Shown here piece by piece: positions 1 to 8,989 of a stretch of 64,000 bases of DNA. The notes below the pieces were generated by a model. It was not told where the DNA came from, did no database searches, and saw nothing but the letters and a program-made list of their open reading frames with translations. Each line of letters begins with the position of its first letter. The first letter of the stretch is position 1. Source of the stretch: CAIOHW01 sp964432565 (GTDB taxonomy: Bacteria; Bdellovibrionota; UBA1018); NCBI GenBank assembly GCA_964432565.1, contig CAYSOA010000001.1, forward strand, positions 129,811-193,810, in the 5' to 3' direction. Both the position numbers and the translations under genes were made by a program.

Positions 1-384
1 GTACTGGTACGGCCCTCAGACGAAGAGCGTCGCCGTCAGGTGGGGCGCGAGATTCTGGCTCTGGGTGGGGGCCGCAGCCTTCGGGTCTGGATCAACGGCC
101 GCAAGTTTTTCCGCTCAGTTGCCGCGCGCGACAGCGTTTCGCTCGTCGACGCGCTCGTGCAGCTGGATCGGCCGCTTCGTCAGTCGGATGTCGTCGAGAT
201 CGTCGTGTGTTCGAAGGACTCCGCTCCGACCCTGGGGCTGGCGCTCTCGTTCTGGACCCGAAAGGAGCTGGATGAGCGCTGTGCCGAGCGGGGCTGGCGA
301 TCGGCCGAGGCGCTTGCCGATTCGAAATCGTGGCCTCGTCGCGGCGATTTTCGCGAGACCTGCATGGGCACGATCATTCGCTAA
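1..384 (+). CDS. Hypothetical protein, 3' part only
   Basis: The reading frame is open from base 1, so the gene begins upstream of the window; only the last 127 codons are visible. A GTG at 40 could start translation but nothing supports it. The visible part is soluble, basic and arginine-rich, with no signal peptide, membrane helix or motif I recognise. The stop TAA (382-384) overlaps the stop of the convergent ABC ATPase gene by four bases. No function can be assigned. Confidence 0.6.
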   Translation, partial: VLVRPSDEERRRQVGREILALGGGRSLRVWINGRKFFRSVAARDSVSLVDALVQLDRPLRQSDVVEIVVCSKDSAPTLGLALSFWTRKELDERCAERGWRSAEALADSKSWPRRGDFRETCMGTIIR

Positions 385-1283
385 AAGTGTTTCTGAAACC
401 ACTCTTCAAGAGAGGCGTGTCGGGGCTGGGCCGAAAGAATCCGGGCTCCGGCGGCGATCAGCTCCGAAAGGCGGACATTCAGTTCCGACTGAAGCACTTC
501 GATCCTGCGGGTGCCGTCTGCCTCGAGCGGGGCGCTTCTCGCCCACTCGAGAGCGCCCAGTGGTCGGGCGTCGGCCTGAAAGCGCAGCTCGACGCTTGCC
601 GTTTGCTGCGAGAGGAGCTCAGAAAGAGGCCCTGAGCGCAAAATTTTGCCCTGACGAATCACCACCATGCGGTCGCAGATCGATTCGAGGTCGGGGATGA
701 TGTGCGAGCTGAAGAAAACTGTTCGGCCTTCACGCCCCAGTTCCTGGATGATCTGGCGCATCTCGGCGCGTCCGATCGGATCGAGGCCGCTCATGGGCTC
801 ATCGAGAATCAAGAACTCAGGTTCGTGAATCAGGGCCTGCGCAATGCCGATGCGCTGAAGCATGCCCTTCGAGTAGGTGGCCAGCGTTCGGTCGGCGGCA
901 GGAGTCAGTCCGACGCGCTCGAGCAGTCGAGGGGTGCGTTCGCTGATTGTTCCGCGCGAGAGTCCCGAAAGACTTCCAAAGTAGCTCAGCACCTCGCGAC
1001 CCGTCAGATGCTCATGAAAGTAGGGGCGCTCGGGAAGGTAGCCGATTCTGGCTCGTGCCGCGCGCTCGCGCGTTTCGATTCCCTTCCAGCGCACCACGCC
1101 CGACTTTGGCCGGCGAATCCCCGTGATTAGATGAATCAGGGTCGTCTTTCCGGCGCCGTTCGGACCCAGGAATCCGGTGATCGATCCTTCGGCAACATCG
1201 AGTGACACGTCGTGAAGAATCGTCGCCGGCTTGAGCCAGAAGCCGGAACGAAAAGACTGGATGACGTTGCGAACTTCGAGCAT
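381..1283 (-). CDS. ABC-2 type transporter ATP-binding protein
   Basis: This 300-residue ATPase would energise export or act in a membrane-remodelling ABC-2 system. It has Walker A GPNGAGKT (residues 40-47), the signature YSKGMLQR (137-144), Walker B FLILDEP (157-163) and the switch histidine in SSHI (194). The order and short C-terminal extension fit the NatA/CcmA-like drug- and Na-exporter ATPase group; the substrate is unknown. The start chosen is the ATG giving MLEV, six bases after GAGGAC. A longer frame reaches back over the divergent permease start and its N-terminal extension looks random. The likely partner is the ABC-2 permease starting 95 bases away on the other strand, although divergent rather than operonic arrangement is less usual. 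Confidence 0.9.
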   Translation of the reverse strand: MLEVRNVIQSFRSGFWLKPATILHDVSLDVAEGSITGFLGPNGAGKTTLIHLITGIRRPKSGVVRWKGIETRERAARARIGYLPERPYFHEHLTGREVLSYFGSLSGLSRGTISERTPRLLERVGLTPAADRTLATYSKGMLQRIGIAQALIHEPEFLILDEPMSGLDPIGRAEMRQIIQELGREGRTVFFSSHIIPDLESICDRMVVIRQGKILRSGPLSELLSQQTASVELRFQADARPLGALEWARSAPLEADGTRRIEVLQSELNVRLSELIAAGARILSAQPRHASLEEWFQKHF

Positions 1284-1300
1284 GGCAGGTCCTCGCTCGT

Positions 1301-1329
1301 AGTGTAGCTCCAACTCGCTGGACTGAAAA
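1301..1329 (-). promoter_or_regulatory. Candidate sigma-70 promoter for the ABC ATPase
   Basis: Read on the minus strand, TTTTCA and TACACT are separated by 17 bases; the -10 ends 17 bases before the ATG and is followed by a GAGG Shine-Dalgarno. It lies in the 95-base gap shared with the divergent permease. Prediction from sequence only. Confidence 0.4.
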
Positions 1330-1378
1330 AGGGGATTGCTGCCGGAGCATTGCCACGACAAAATCGAGGCACGACACC

Positions 1379-2164
1379 ATGAGGCCCATCCTTCGAACCA
1401 CCACCGCCATCGCACGCGTCACCTTCACCGAGCTGCTTCGAGACAGAGTGCTCTATGGCGCGCTGGTCATCTGCGGCCTGCTCCTGGTGCTGGGGGCGCT
1501 GGTCTCGGGCTTGAGCTTTGTTCGGCCCGAAAGAATCCTGCTCGACTACGGGATCCTCGCGCTTGCCGTCAGCAGTGCCTTCCTCGGGGTTCTCGGAGGA
1601 GCGGTGGTTCTGGCGAGGGAGTTTGATCGACGAACCGTCTTCATCGCGCTGGCCCGCCCGATTTCGCGGCTGGAGTTTCTCGTGGGCAAGTACCTCGGCC
1701 TGGCCTCCGTGCTGCTTCTGAATTCGCTGTTCGTGTCGGTGGGATTTCTGGTGATGCTCTGGATGCTGTCCTCCGACTGGACCCTGATGGGTCCGACGCT
1801 TTTTCAGGCGCTCGCGCTAGTGTCGGTGCAGGGGCTGGTCCTTGCGGCTTTTTCGCTGTTCTTCTCGTCCTTCTCGACGCCTTCGCTGTCGATCATCATG
1901 GCTCTCGGGCTTTATCTGGTGGGCGTCAACGTCTCGCAGGTTCGCCTCCTGCTCGCCTCTCAGGAGGCAGGAGCGCTTCGGTCCGTGCTGGAGGCGCTGG
2001 TCAGCGTGCTTCCGAATTTTGAGCATTTCAATCTCGGCTTCAAGGTCAGCTATGGACTTCAGGTCCCGGCAAGCTTTGTTGCCACGTCGCTGCTCTATGC
2101 CGCCGTCTGGACCACGCTGCTCCTCGGGGTGTCAGGCTGGCTGCTCGAGCGAAAGGAAGCCTGA
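1379..2164 (+). CDS. ABC-2 type transporter permease
   Basis: This 261-residue integral membrane protein has about six hydrophobic segments: one near residues 22-44, one at 52-80, then four between about 110 and 260. The motif EFDRRTVFIALARPISR lies in the cytoplasmic loop after the second helix and is typical of ABC-2 permeases of the NatB/NosY type, which couple to a separate ATPase. The ATPase across the divergent promoter is the obvious candidate. The stop TGA overlaps the start of pilD (ATGA), so the two are translationally coupled, but a functional link to pili is not implied by this alone. Substrate unknown. Confidence 0.82.
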   Translation: MRPILRTTTAIARVTFTELLRDRVLYGALVICGLLLVLGALVSGLSFVRPERILLDYGILALAVSSAFLGVLGGAVVLAREFDRRTVFIALARPISRLEFLVGKYLGLASVLLLNSLFVSVGFLVMLWMLSSDWTLMGPTLFQALALVSVQGLVLAAFSLFFSSFSTPSLSIIMALGLYLVGVNVSQVRLLLASQEAGALRSVLEALVSVLPNFEHFNLGFKVSYGLQVPASFVATSLLYAAVWTTLLLGVSGWLLERKEA

Positions 2165-2979
2165 TGTTCTGGACACCCGTGGATCTTTCGTTGGTTCCCG
2201 AGGCCTGGTGGAAGGTGATGGTGGGGATCCTGGGGCTTCTGGTCGGAAGCTTCCTGAATGTCGTCATTGCCCGTCTGCCGCATGGCGAGTCGGTGGTGCG
2301 GCCCCGAAGTCGGTGCCCTTCCTGCAAAAGTGCCATCGCCTGGTACGACAATGTTCCGGTGCTGAGCTATCTCGTGCTTCGCGGGCGCTGCCGCGGCTGT
2401 TCGCAAAAAATCTCGTTGCGATATCCTGTGGTCGAGCTTCTCTGTGCCGCGCTCTTTCTGGCGGTCTACTCGAAGTTTCCGGCAAGCTGGCTGCTGGTCG
2501 CAAGAGAGTGGCCATTCGTCGCCATCCTTCTGGCCATCACGTTCATTGATCTCGATCTGCGCATCATTCCCGATGAGCTCAGCCTGGGGGGACTGGTGCT
2601 GGGACTCGCCACTGCGGCCTGGGTGCCGGGGCTGGGCTTCTGGCCTGCTGTGGTCGGGGCCTTTCTGGGTTACGGCGTGTTTTTTCTGATGTCGTGGGGC
2701 TACTACAAGTGGAAGGGAAAAATCGGCCTGGGCGGTGGAGATGTGAAGCTTCTGGCGATGCTGGGGGCCTTTCTGGGGCCGGTTGCCGTCTTTCATGTCG
2801 TCATGATCAGTTCGCTCGCCGGTAGCGTGGTGGGGTTGAGCTATGCCTTTCTGCTTCAGAGGCGCGGGCAGGCCGACACGATGATGGGCGTGGCCATTCC
2901 GTTCGGGCCCTTTCTGGTGATCGGCGCGCTCTATGTTTATCTGCTGGGCGACGTGCTGGGTCTTCCGCTACAACTTTAG
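2164..2979 (+). CDS. pilD: Type IV prepilin peptidase / N-methyltransferase PilD
   Basis: This inner-membrane aspartic peptidase cleaves the leader of type IV prepilins and related pseudopilins and methylates the new N-terminus. It is 271 residues long, the normal size. The N-terminal cytoplasmic methyltransferase domain has the four zinc cysteines C51, C54, C76 and C79 (CPSC and CRGC). The catalytic aspartates are in FIDLDLRIIPD (around D129) and GGGDVKL (D193). Eight or so membrane segments are visible. Its place upstream of pilMNOPQ fits the pathway. No pilin, PilB, PilT or PilC gene lies in this window. Confidence 0.95.
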   Translation: MFWTPVDLSLVPEAWWKVMVGILGLLVGSFLNVVIARLPHGESVVRPRSRCPSCKSAIAWYDNVPVLSYLVLRGRCRGCSQKISLRYPVVELLCAALFLAVYSKFPASWLLVAREWPFVAILLAITFIDLDLRIIPDELSLGGLVLGLATAAWVPGLGFWPAVVGAFLGYGVFFLMSWGYYKWKGKIGLGGGDVKLLAMLGAFLGPVAVFHVVMISSLAGSVVGLSYAFLLQRRGQADTMMGVAIPFGPFLVIGALYVYLLGDVLGLPLQL

Positions 2980-2981
2980 CC

Positions 2982-3587
2982 ATGTGTCCGATCCACGAGA
3001 CTGACGCAGCCGAAGAGCGCTGGTCAAAGGCAGAATGGGAGCATTACGAGCTCTGGGAGAAGATCGAGGCGCGAAAGCGCCGCCTGAAGCGGCTGTGGGT
3101 TTCGGCGGTGGTGATGCTTTTTCTGGTGCTGTCGGCTGTTCCGGTCGTGCTGGGACGCGGGCTGCAGTGGCGTGCGCTTCAGGCATCGAGGCAGCTGGCC
3201 GAGCAGCTCAATACTCTCAAGCGCGAGGCCATTCAGCGGGAGCAGGCCTTTCGCCTGACGGTGGACTCGAACCGGCCGCTGGTGCTGCAGGTGGAATGGG
3301 GTCCCGGCTGTGACTCGTCTCTTTTCGTCGCTGCTTCGCCCATCGAGCTGCTGCCGGGAGTGAGCGCCCGAGAGCGTCTGGGCTGGGTGGCGCCGAGTGC
3401 TGCGAAGGATCTGGGAATTGCTGCAGCCCTCGATCGGTTTTGCTTCGACCCAATTCGCGGCAGCCACGAAACGTCGGGCGACGGAGAGCTTGCGGCTTTT
3501 TTGATCGCACCTGTCAATGAACTGTCGGTCGATCGCTTGTCGACGGTGTTGCTGGCGGGCCCTTCTGCGGAAATCTCCTTCGAATAG
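2982..3587 (+). CDS. Bitopic membrane protein of unknown function in the pilus cluster
   Basis: The 201-residue product has a charged, probably helical cytoplasmic start (residues 1-37), one membrane helix at about 38-58 with a basic flank (RKRRLKR), a short coiled-coil-like stretch (65-90) and a periplasmic C-terminal domain with two cysteines, roughly at 110 and 154. It begins two bases after pilD and precedes the pilM promoter. The topology resembles PilN/PilO-type inner-membrane parts, but I do not recognise the family and assign no function. The position suggests a lineage-specific pilus accessory protein; that is inference. Confidence 0.7.
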   Translation: MCPIHETDAAEERWSKAEWEHYELWEKIEARKRRLKRLWVSAVVMLFLVLSAVPVVLGRGLQWRALQASRQLAEQLNTLKREAIQREQAFRLTVDSNRPLVLQVEWGPGCDSSLFVAASPIELLPGVSARERLGWVAPSAAKDLGIAAALDRFCFDPIRGSHETSGDGELAAFLIAPVNELSVDRLSTVLLAGPSAEISFE

Positions 3588-3597
3588 TTTCAATAGG

Positions 3598-3625
3598 TTG
3601 AACGTTTGAGGGCGTTCTGTAGAAT
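3598..3625 (+). promoter_or_regulatory. Candidate promoter of the pilM-Q operon
   Basis: TTGAAC and TAGAAT are separated by 16 bases, in the 126-base gap before pilM. The untranslated leader would be about 80 bases. pilM itself has GAGGA seven bases before its ATG. Confidence 0.5.
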
Positions 3626-3713
3626 TTACCTCATGGAGAGGTGCGTCCGTCGATCGGCAGCAGTTGCCGCCTGATGACCGGGTGCATTCACGGAAGCGTT
3701 TCGAGGACCACGG

Positions 3714-4796
3714 ATGGGGTTGGGCTTGTCAGGACTTTTCAAGGGACTCTCGCTGGGAGGCGCCAAAAGCGCCATCGGCCTGAGCATCGGTACGTCCTCG
3801 ATCAAGCTGGTCGAACTCAAGAAGGTCAAAAACTCCACTAAACTGCTGCATTTTGGAATGGTGGCCCTGCCACAGGACGCCATCGTCAACCGAGAGATCG
3901 TCAACCCGGTGGCCGTCACCGAGAGCCTCAAGACCCTGCTGAGTCAGGTTCGACTGCAAGGCCGTCAGGTCTGCGTTTCGCTTTCCGGAAATTCGGTGAT
4001 TCTCAAGCGCATGCAGCTCGAAGTGCCGAACATGAAGGAGCTTCAGGAACAGGTCTTCTGGGAGGCCGAGCAGTACCTGCCCTTCGATGTTTCGGAAGTC
4101 GTCATGGACTACCAGCTGCTCTCGAAGGGCAAGGATAACCAGGCCGACGTGCTTCTTGTCGCGGTCAAGCGCGCGGTGCTGGACACCTACATGGCCTGTG
4201 TCGAGGATGCCGGACTGGCCCCTGCGGTCGTGGATGTCGATTTCTTCGCGCTTCAGAATGCCTTTGAGGCGAATTATCCGCTTCAGCCCAGCGAATCGGC
4301 CGTGGTCGTGGATGTGGGTGCTTCGGCTTCGAAGCTCGTCGTCGTCCGGGAAGGAGTGCCGGTCTTCACGAAGGACAGCGCGCTCGGCGGGCAGAACCTG
4401 ACGGCGGAGATTCAAAAGCACATGCAGCTTTCGTTTTCGGATGCCGAGGCACTGAAGACGGGCGGAGTCGGTGACGCGCTTCCTCAAGAGGTGAGTGACC
4501 TCATGAATGTGATGGCCGAGAATCTCGGGCGTGAGATCAAGCGGACGCTCGACTTCTACTCGGCGTCTTCCTCCGGGGCTCCTCTTTCGTATGTCATCCT
4601 TGCGGGAGGGGGAGCGAAGATTCCGGGCCTCTCTCGAGTCGTCGAAGACATCGTTCAGCTTCCGACCCAGATCATGAACCCTTTCAATGCGGTTTCGTAC
4701 GATCCGGCCGTCTTCACCCAGGACTATGTGAACTCGATCGGTCCGATCGCAGCCGTGCCCATCGGACTCGCTCTTCGTGCGGGGATGGGTGCATGA
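3714..4796 (+). CDS. pilM: Type IV pilus actin-like ATPase PilM
   Basis: PilM is the cytoplasmic actin-fold protein that binds the N-terminal tail of PilN and helps link the pilus motor to the alignment complex. The 360-residue product carries the phosphate-1 motif IGLSIGTSSIKLVELK near residue 22 and later actin-like motifs VVVDVGASASKLVVV and LAGGGAKIPGL. Length and gene order are normal. GAGGA seven bases upstream fixes the start. The stop overlaps the pilN start (ATGA), indicating coupled translation through the operon. Confidence 0.95.
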   Translation: MGLGLSGLFKGLSLGGAKSAIGLSIGTSSIKLVELKKVKNSTKLLHFGMVALPQDAIVNREIVNPVAVTESLKTLLSQVRLQGRQVCVSLSGNSVILKRMQLEVPNMKELQEQVFWEAEQYLPFDVSEVVMDYQLLSKGKDNQADVLLVAVKRAVLDTYMACVEDAGLAPAVVDVDFFALQNAFEANYPLQPSESAVVVDVGASASKLVVVREGVPVFTKDSALGGQNLTAEIQKHMQLSFSDAEALKTGGVGDALPQEVSDLMNVMAENLGREIKRTLDFYSASSSGAPLSYVILAGGGAKIPGLSRVVEDIVQLPTQIMNPFNAVSYDPAVFTQDYVNSIGPIAAVPIGLALRAGMGA

Positions 4797-5455
4797 TCAA
4801 GATCAACCTGGCCAGGCGCAAGACCGCAACGATCGCCGCCGCTGAAGCCGAGCAGAGCGGCTTGACGGCAACGGTCGGCGGTCTGCTTTCGGGAGTGCTT
4901 CGCCGTTCCTCCGGAGCAGGAGCGTCCGCTTCATCGACGACGCTCTCTGACCTGCCGATTCGCTCCATTCTGATCGCGTTGATCGGCATTTACGGCGCCG
5001 ACTTCTATTTTGAGAGTGAAAAGGCTGCAGCACTGCAGGCGGTCGAGGCGGCAATCCAGAAGGAACGTTCCGAACAGTCGGCCCTGCAGTCGAGGCTGGC
5101 GACATCGAAGGGGCTCGAGGAGCTCAAGCGCGGGCTTGAGGCCGATGAGCGCCTCGTGCGCACGAAGCTCGAAGTGATTCTCAAGCTGATGCAGGACAAG
5201 CAGGGCGGAGTGACTGCTCTGCGCCATGTGTCCTCGGCCATTCCGGAAGAGGTCTGGCTGTCCTCGCTTGCCATCACTTCGGCTGACTTTAACGTGAGCG
5301 GCCAGGCTCTGGACTACAACCAGGTTTCGGACTTTATGAATCGTCTGAATCAGACGGATTTTCTGGCAGATCTGAACCTCGACGGCAGCTCGCAGTCCAA
5401 GGATGAAAAGGGGCTGAGCGTCGCAACCTTTCGACTGACGGCCAAGAGGAAATGA
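4793..5455 (+). CDS. pilN: Type IV pilus inner-membrane protein PilN
   Basis: PilN is the bitopic inner-membrane protein whose N-terminus (here MIKINLARR, matching the INL motif that docks in PilM) faces the cytoplasm and whose periplasmic ferredoxin-like domain pairs with PilO. The 220 residues contain an N-terminal cytoplasmic segment longer than usual (about 50 residues, Ala/Ser/Gly rich), a membrane helix at about 54-72, a coiled coil (75-130) and the periplasmic fold. The long N-terminal linker is the only oddity. Confidence 0.92.
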   Translation: MIKINLARRKTATIAAAEAEQSGLTATVGGLLSGVLRRSSGAGASASSTTLSDLPIRSILIALIGIYGADFYFESEKAAALQAVEAAIQKERSEQSALQSRLATSKGLEELKRGLEADERLVRTKLEVILKLMQDKQGGVTALRHVSSAIPEEVWLSSLAITSADFNVSGQALDYNQVSDFMNRLNQTDFLADLNLDGSSQSKDEKGLSVATFRLTAKRK

Positions 5456-5456
5456 C

Positions 5457-6074
5457 ATGAACGGCCTGATGCTCAAAGAGTTGATTCGAGTTTGGGCGCC
5501 GATCGTCGGCCTCGCCTTCGCGGGGTTCTATGCGTACGAGTATTATTACACTTTTCTGGACGACCCCGCTTCGCCGCTGAGCACTCGAAAGGCCGAGCTC
5601 AAGGTGATTCGGGGCCAGAACCAGGCTCTCGAGAAAAAGGTGCAGGAGCTGGAAGAGTTCAAACGCCAGCTGGAAGCAAAGAAGGAGGAGGTCAGAAGCA
5701 TCGCCCAGCAGCTTTCGGAGACGAAAGGGGCGCTCGAGGACGATGTTCGGATGCCCGACTTCATGAAGATGCTGGTCTCCGAAGCCAAGCGCGTCGGCCT
5801 TGCCGTGCAGTCGATTACGCCGTCCCGAAAGCAGGCGCAGGAGTATTACTTCGAGTATCCGGTCGAGCTGAAGTTTCGTGGGATTTATGCACAGGTTTTC
5901 AGCTTCATGAACCGCCTCTCGAATCTGCAGCGCATCGTTCGGGTTGACCGTTTTGAGATGAAGCCGGTCTCCAGTGCGGCGTCGAAGTATGTCGAACTCG
6001 AGGGCGTGCTGCAGATCAAGACGTTTTCTTATGTCGGATCGAAGGCGGACCAGATCGGAAAGGATTCGAAATGA
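5457..6074 (+). CDS. pilO: Type IV pilus inner-membrane protein PilO
   Basis: PilO dimerises with PilN in the alignment subcomplex and contacts PilP. The 205-residue protein has a short cytoplasmic start, one membrane helix (about 13-31), a coiled coil (about 45-95) and a ferredoxin-like periplasmic domain. It starts one base after the pilN stop and its own stop overlaps the pilP start (ATGA). Assignment rests on order, size and topology, as PilO sequences are weakly conserved. Confidence 0.92.
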   Translation: MNGLMLKELIRVWAPIVGLAFAGFYAYEYYYTFLDDPASPLSTRKAELKVIRGQNQALEKKVQELEEFKRQLEAKKEEVRSIAQQLSETKGALEDDVRMPDFMKMLVSEAKRVGLAVQSITPSRKQAQEYYFEYPVELKFRGIYAQVFSFMNRLSNLQRIVRVDRFEMKPVSSAASKYVELEGVLQIKTFSYVGSKADQIGKDSK

Positions 6075-6541
6075 CCTTTCAGCATCGAGTTGCCATCGGA
6101 TTTCTTCTGGTCCTGGGGTTCGTGACGAGGCCCGCTTTCGCTGTTGAGCCTCCGGCTGATCAGGCGGGCGAAGATTTGAGCAGCGCCATCGAAGAAGCGC
6201 TCAGTCTCAGGGACCCCTTCAAGCGGCCCGAGAGCGCGGGAGGCATCGTCGCCGCCGCAGTCTCTGAACTCGAGCGCTACCCTGTTGAGCAGTACAAGCT
6301 GGTGGGCGTGATCACTGGTGCCGATCGTCTCCGGGCGATCATTCAGGACCCTTCGGGAAAGACGCATTTCGTCTCTGAGCGGATGAAGATCGGCACGCGG
6401 CGCGGCGTCATTCGTGAGATTCGTGCAGATTCGGTGATCGTTCGCGAAAAGATGGTCAACGTACTCGGCAAGGAGGAGCCGTCGGACAGCGAGATTCGCC
6501 TGCCCGATGAGACGGCTCCAAAAACAGGTTCTTCAGGATGA
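6071..6541 (+). CDS. pilP: Type IV pilus lipoprotein-like protein PilP
   Basis: PilP bridges the PilNO inner-membrane complex to the PilQ secretin. The 156-residue product has an N-terminal signal peptide (about residues 1-24) with no clear lipobox cysteine, so it may be periplasmic rather than lipidated, unlike the classical PilP. The family motif RDPFKRP (about 48) and the beta-sandwich domain with YKLVGVI and KIGTRRGVI are present. The stop overlaps pilQ (ATGA). Confidence 0.9.
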   Translation: MTFQHRVAIGFLLVLGFVTRPAFAVEPPADQAGEDLSSAIEEALSLRDPFKRPESAGGIVAAAVSELERYPVEQYKLVGVITGADRLRAIIQDPSGKTHFVSERMKIGTRRGVIREIRADSVIVREKMVNVLGKEEPSDSEIRLPDETAPKTGSSG

Positions 6542-8376
6542 GGAGCGTACCCATGGATCACGGACAAGGTCTCAAGAGCGGGCTGGGGCTTCTGGCGGGA
6601 GGAGTTTTTCTTTTCCTGGCATCGGCGTCCTGGGGCGCAACGGTTCGATCCGTTGAGTATCGCAATACTCCGAGCGGTGGCGAAGTGCTGATCCGTGCCG
6701 AAAGCGAGATCGACTATGAATCTGAAGCCAATGAGCTCGATCGGCAGATCGTGCTCAGCCTCAAGGACGCCGAACTCTCGACGGCCGCACGTCGGCAGCT
6801 CGACACCTCCGGCTTCGATGGTCCCGTTTTGCAGGTCTCTCCCTATCAGGTGGCCGATGGCGAAGCCGGGGCCCGTGTCGTGATTCAGCTCAGAAAAAAC
6901 GTCGTTCCTGAAATCAGCCGCGATGGAGGTTTGATTCGCATCGCCATTCCGCGCTCTGGAAGCGAGCGGGTGGCGGCAAACGAAGAGCTTCTCGAGGCGC
7001 CGGGAGAGCCCTCGATCGGGCAGAGCAATCTCGGCACCTTCATGGAGACGATGCAGTCGAAGCGGTTTTCGGGTAAGCCGGTCACCATTCAGGTGCGGGA
7101 TGCCGAACTGTCGGACGTCCTTCGTCTGATTGCCGAGGCCAGCGGTTTTAACATCCTGGTCGGTGACGGAGTCGGGGGAAAAATCACGCTTTCGCTGGTG
7201 GATGTGCCCTGGGACCAGGCCCTCGACGTCATCCTGAGTTCGAAGCGTCTGGGCGCCGAGCGCCGAAACAGCATCCTCCGAGTCGCCACTCTGGCCAACC
7301 TGACTGCCGAGAAGGAAGAGGAGCTGCGAGCCAAGCGAGCCAGTGAAAAGGCGGCTCCGCGCATCACCCGGGTTTTTCCGATCAGTTATGCCGATGCGCC
7401 TGCGCTTCAGACGCTGCTGCAGAGCTTTTCGAACGCGAGTGCCGCTCCCGAAGGGGGCGCTGGCGCTGCGGCCGGTGTGGGCGCGTCCATTCAAATCGAC
7501 CAGCGCACCAACAGCCTGATCGTTCAGGATACGGCGGCAGGACTGGCAAAGATCGCCCGCCTGATCACGTTGCTCGACACCGAGACACCGCAGGTGCTGA
7601 TCGAGGCCAAGATTGTCGAGGCCAGCGAAGATTTCTCGAAGAACCTTTCGGGACAGCTGGGCATTTCGACGATCAGTGGGGGGAGAGGGATCTTCGGTTC
7701 CTTCGCGGGAGGTGAGGCTGTTGGGGCACTCAATACTGCTGCAGTTCCCGGTTCGAGCCCGGCATCGAAAATCGGCTTTTCGCCGACTCTGGGTTTTCTT
7801 CCGAGCTTGAAGCGCCTGAATGCCCTGCTTCAGATCAACGAAACGAGCAACGATACGAGGGTGATCGCGTCGCCAAAGACCGTCGTCTTGAACAAGAAAA
7901 CGGCCTCGATTCTTCAGTCGAGCCCGGTGGGAATTCCGGTTACGACTTTGGGCGCCGCCGGTGCGCCTGTGAACAGCATCCAGGTTTTGCAGGCGAACTT
8001 GAGTCTCAACGTGACCCCTACAGTGACCAACACCGGGAGTGTGCTGCTCACGCTTGATATCTCGCGGGACACGGTTGAGGGCACGGCAGAGCAGCCCCTT
8101 GTCGCCCCGAGAAACCTCAAGACGGAGGTTCTGGTGGACAGCGGGTCGACACTGGTCCTGGGTGGCGTGCACGTCAATTCGAAGAACAAGAGCGAGTATG
8201 GAATCCCCTTTTTGAAGGACATTCCACTCCTGGGAATTCTCTTTGGGGGGAGCTCGACGACTGAGAAGAAAACCGAGCTACTGATCTTCGTGACCCCGCG
8301 AATCATCAACGAAAGGGCGTCGAGCATTGCGGGTGGCGAGAGCAACGGGGCTCCCGCCGGCACTCCGACGGGATAG
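6538..8376 (+). CDS. pilQ: Type IV pilus secretin PilQ
   Basis: PilQ forms the outer-membrane channel through which the pilus passes. The 612-residue protein has a signal peptide (about 1-37), one AMIN peptidoglycan-binding domain (about 38-140), a secretin N0/STN domain (about 178-265, with VTIQVRDAELSDVLRLIAE), an N1 domain with an Ala/Gly-rich insertion (about 300-325) and the C-terminal secretin domain (about 360-595, with VLIEAKIVEAS and the final ELLIFVTPRII). A single AMIN domain is fewer than in many PilQ proteins. Start chosen at the ATGA overlap with pilP; an internal ATG five codons later is possible. Confidence 0.95.
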   Translation: MRSVPMDHGQGLKSGLGLLAGGVFLFLASASWGATVRSVEYRNTPSGGEVLIRAESEIDYESEANELDRQIVLSLKDAELSTAARRQLDTSGFDGPVLQVSPYQVADGEAGARVVIQLRKNVVPEISRDGGLIRIAIPRSGSERVAANEELLEAPGEPSIGQSNLGTFMETMQSKRFSGKPVTIQVRDAELSDVLRLIAEASGFNILVGDGVGGKITLSLVDVPWDQALDVILSSKRLGAERRNSILRVATLANLTAEKEEELRAKRASEKAAPRITRVFPISYADAPALQTLLQSFSNASAAPEGGAGAAAGVGASIQIDQRTNSLIVQDTAAGLAKIARLITLLDTETPQVLIEAKIVEASEDFSKNLSGQLGISTISGGRGIFGSFAGGEAVGALNTAAVPGSSPASKIGFSPTLGFLPSLKRLNALLQINETSNDTRVIASPKTVVLNKKTASILQSSPVGIPVTTLGAAGAPVNSIQVLQANLSLNVTPTVTNTGSVLLTLDISRDTVEGTAEQPLVAPRNLKTEVLVDSGSTLVLGGVHVNSKNKSEYGIPFLKDIPLLGILFGGSSTTEKKTELLIFVTPRIINERASSIAGGESNGAPAGTPTG

Positions 8377-8386
8377 GGTTCGGGGA

Positions 8387-8989
8387 ATGAAGGTTTTTCC
8401 AAAGGGCGCGCACTCGCCGGTTCTTTACGAGTATCTCAGAAAGTACCAGGAAGATCCGACTTCCCGCGTCTTTGCGCCGCTGGCCGAGGCGTATCGCAAG
8501 GCGGGACTCATCAAGGAGGCCGTTGAAATCGCCCGCGAGGGGCTGCGCGTTCATCCCCAGTTCGCCGGGGGGCGTGTCGCTCTGGCACGAGCGCTGTTTG
8601 ACCTCAAGCAGTACCAAGAGGTGTTGATCGAGCTGAAGCAGGTCTGTCGTGACGTTCCGGACAATCTCGCTGCGCAGCGGCTAGTGGCAGAATCCGCCCT
8701 CATTCTGGGGCGCTCCGAAGAGGCGCTCGAGGCCTACAAGATGTTGCTCTATTTCTCACCGGGCGATGCCGAGGCGGCACGAATGGTCGAGGAGCTCGAG
8801 ACTCTGGCCTACCAGCATTCACCGCAAAGCCTGCGCACCGATTCTCCACCAATGGAGCAGTTCGAGGACCGATCTGCTTCCGAGGCGCTGGCCGCCGATC
8901 CGGGGCTTCGACGCGAGCGCTGGATGCGGAATATTGAGCGTCTTCAGGGGATGTTGCAGAAGGTGGAGCGCTACCGCCATCAACATTGA
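8387..8989 (+). CDS. Tetratricopeptide-repeat protein downstream of pilQ
   Basis: The 200-residue protein is made mainly of three to four TPR units (about residues 10-135) with the typical spacing of small and aromatic residues, then a charged tail. It has no signal peptide, so it is likely cytoplasmic. It begins 10 bases after pilQ and is probably the last gene of the pilus operon. TPR proteins often serve as scaffolds or pilotins in pilus systems, but without a signal peptide or lipobox a PilF/Tgl-type pilotin role is unlikely. Exact role unknown. Confidence 0.75.
   Translation: MKVFPKGAHSPVLYEYLRKYQEDPTSRVFAPLAEAYRKAGLIKEAVEIAREGLRVHPQFAGGRVALARALFDLKQYQEVLIELKQVCRDVPDNLAAQRLVAESALILGRSEEALEAYKMLLYFSPGDAEAARMVEELETLAYQHSPQSLRTDSPPMEQFEDRSASEALAADPGLRRERWMRNIERLQGMLQKVERYRHQH

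Noticed and set aside
6343..8172. 609-codon open frame on the minus strand under pilQ
   Set aside because: It lies fully antisense to pilP/pilQ, whose secretin motifs are clear; the antisense product is compositionally odd and has no motifs. High GC content creates long shadow frames.
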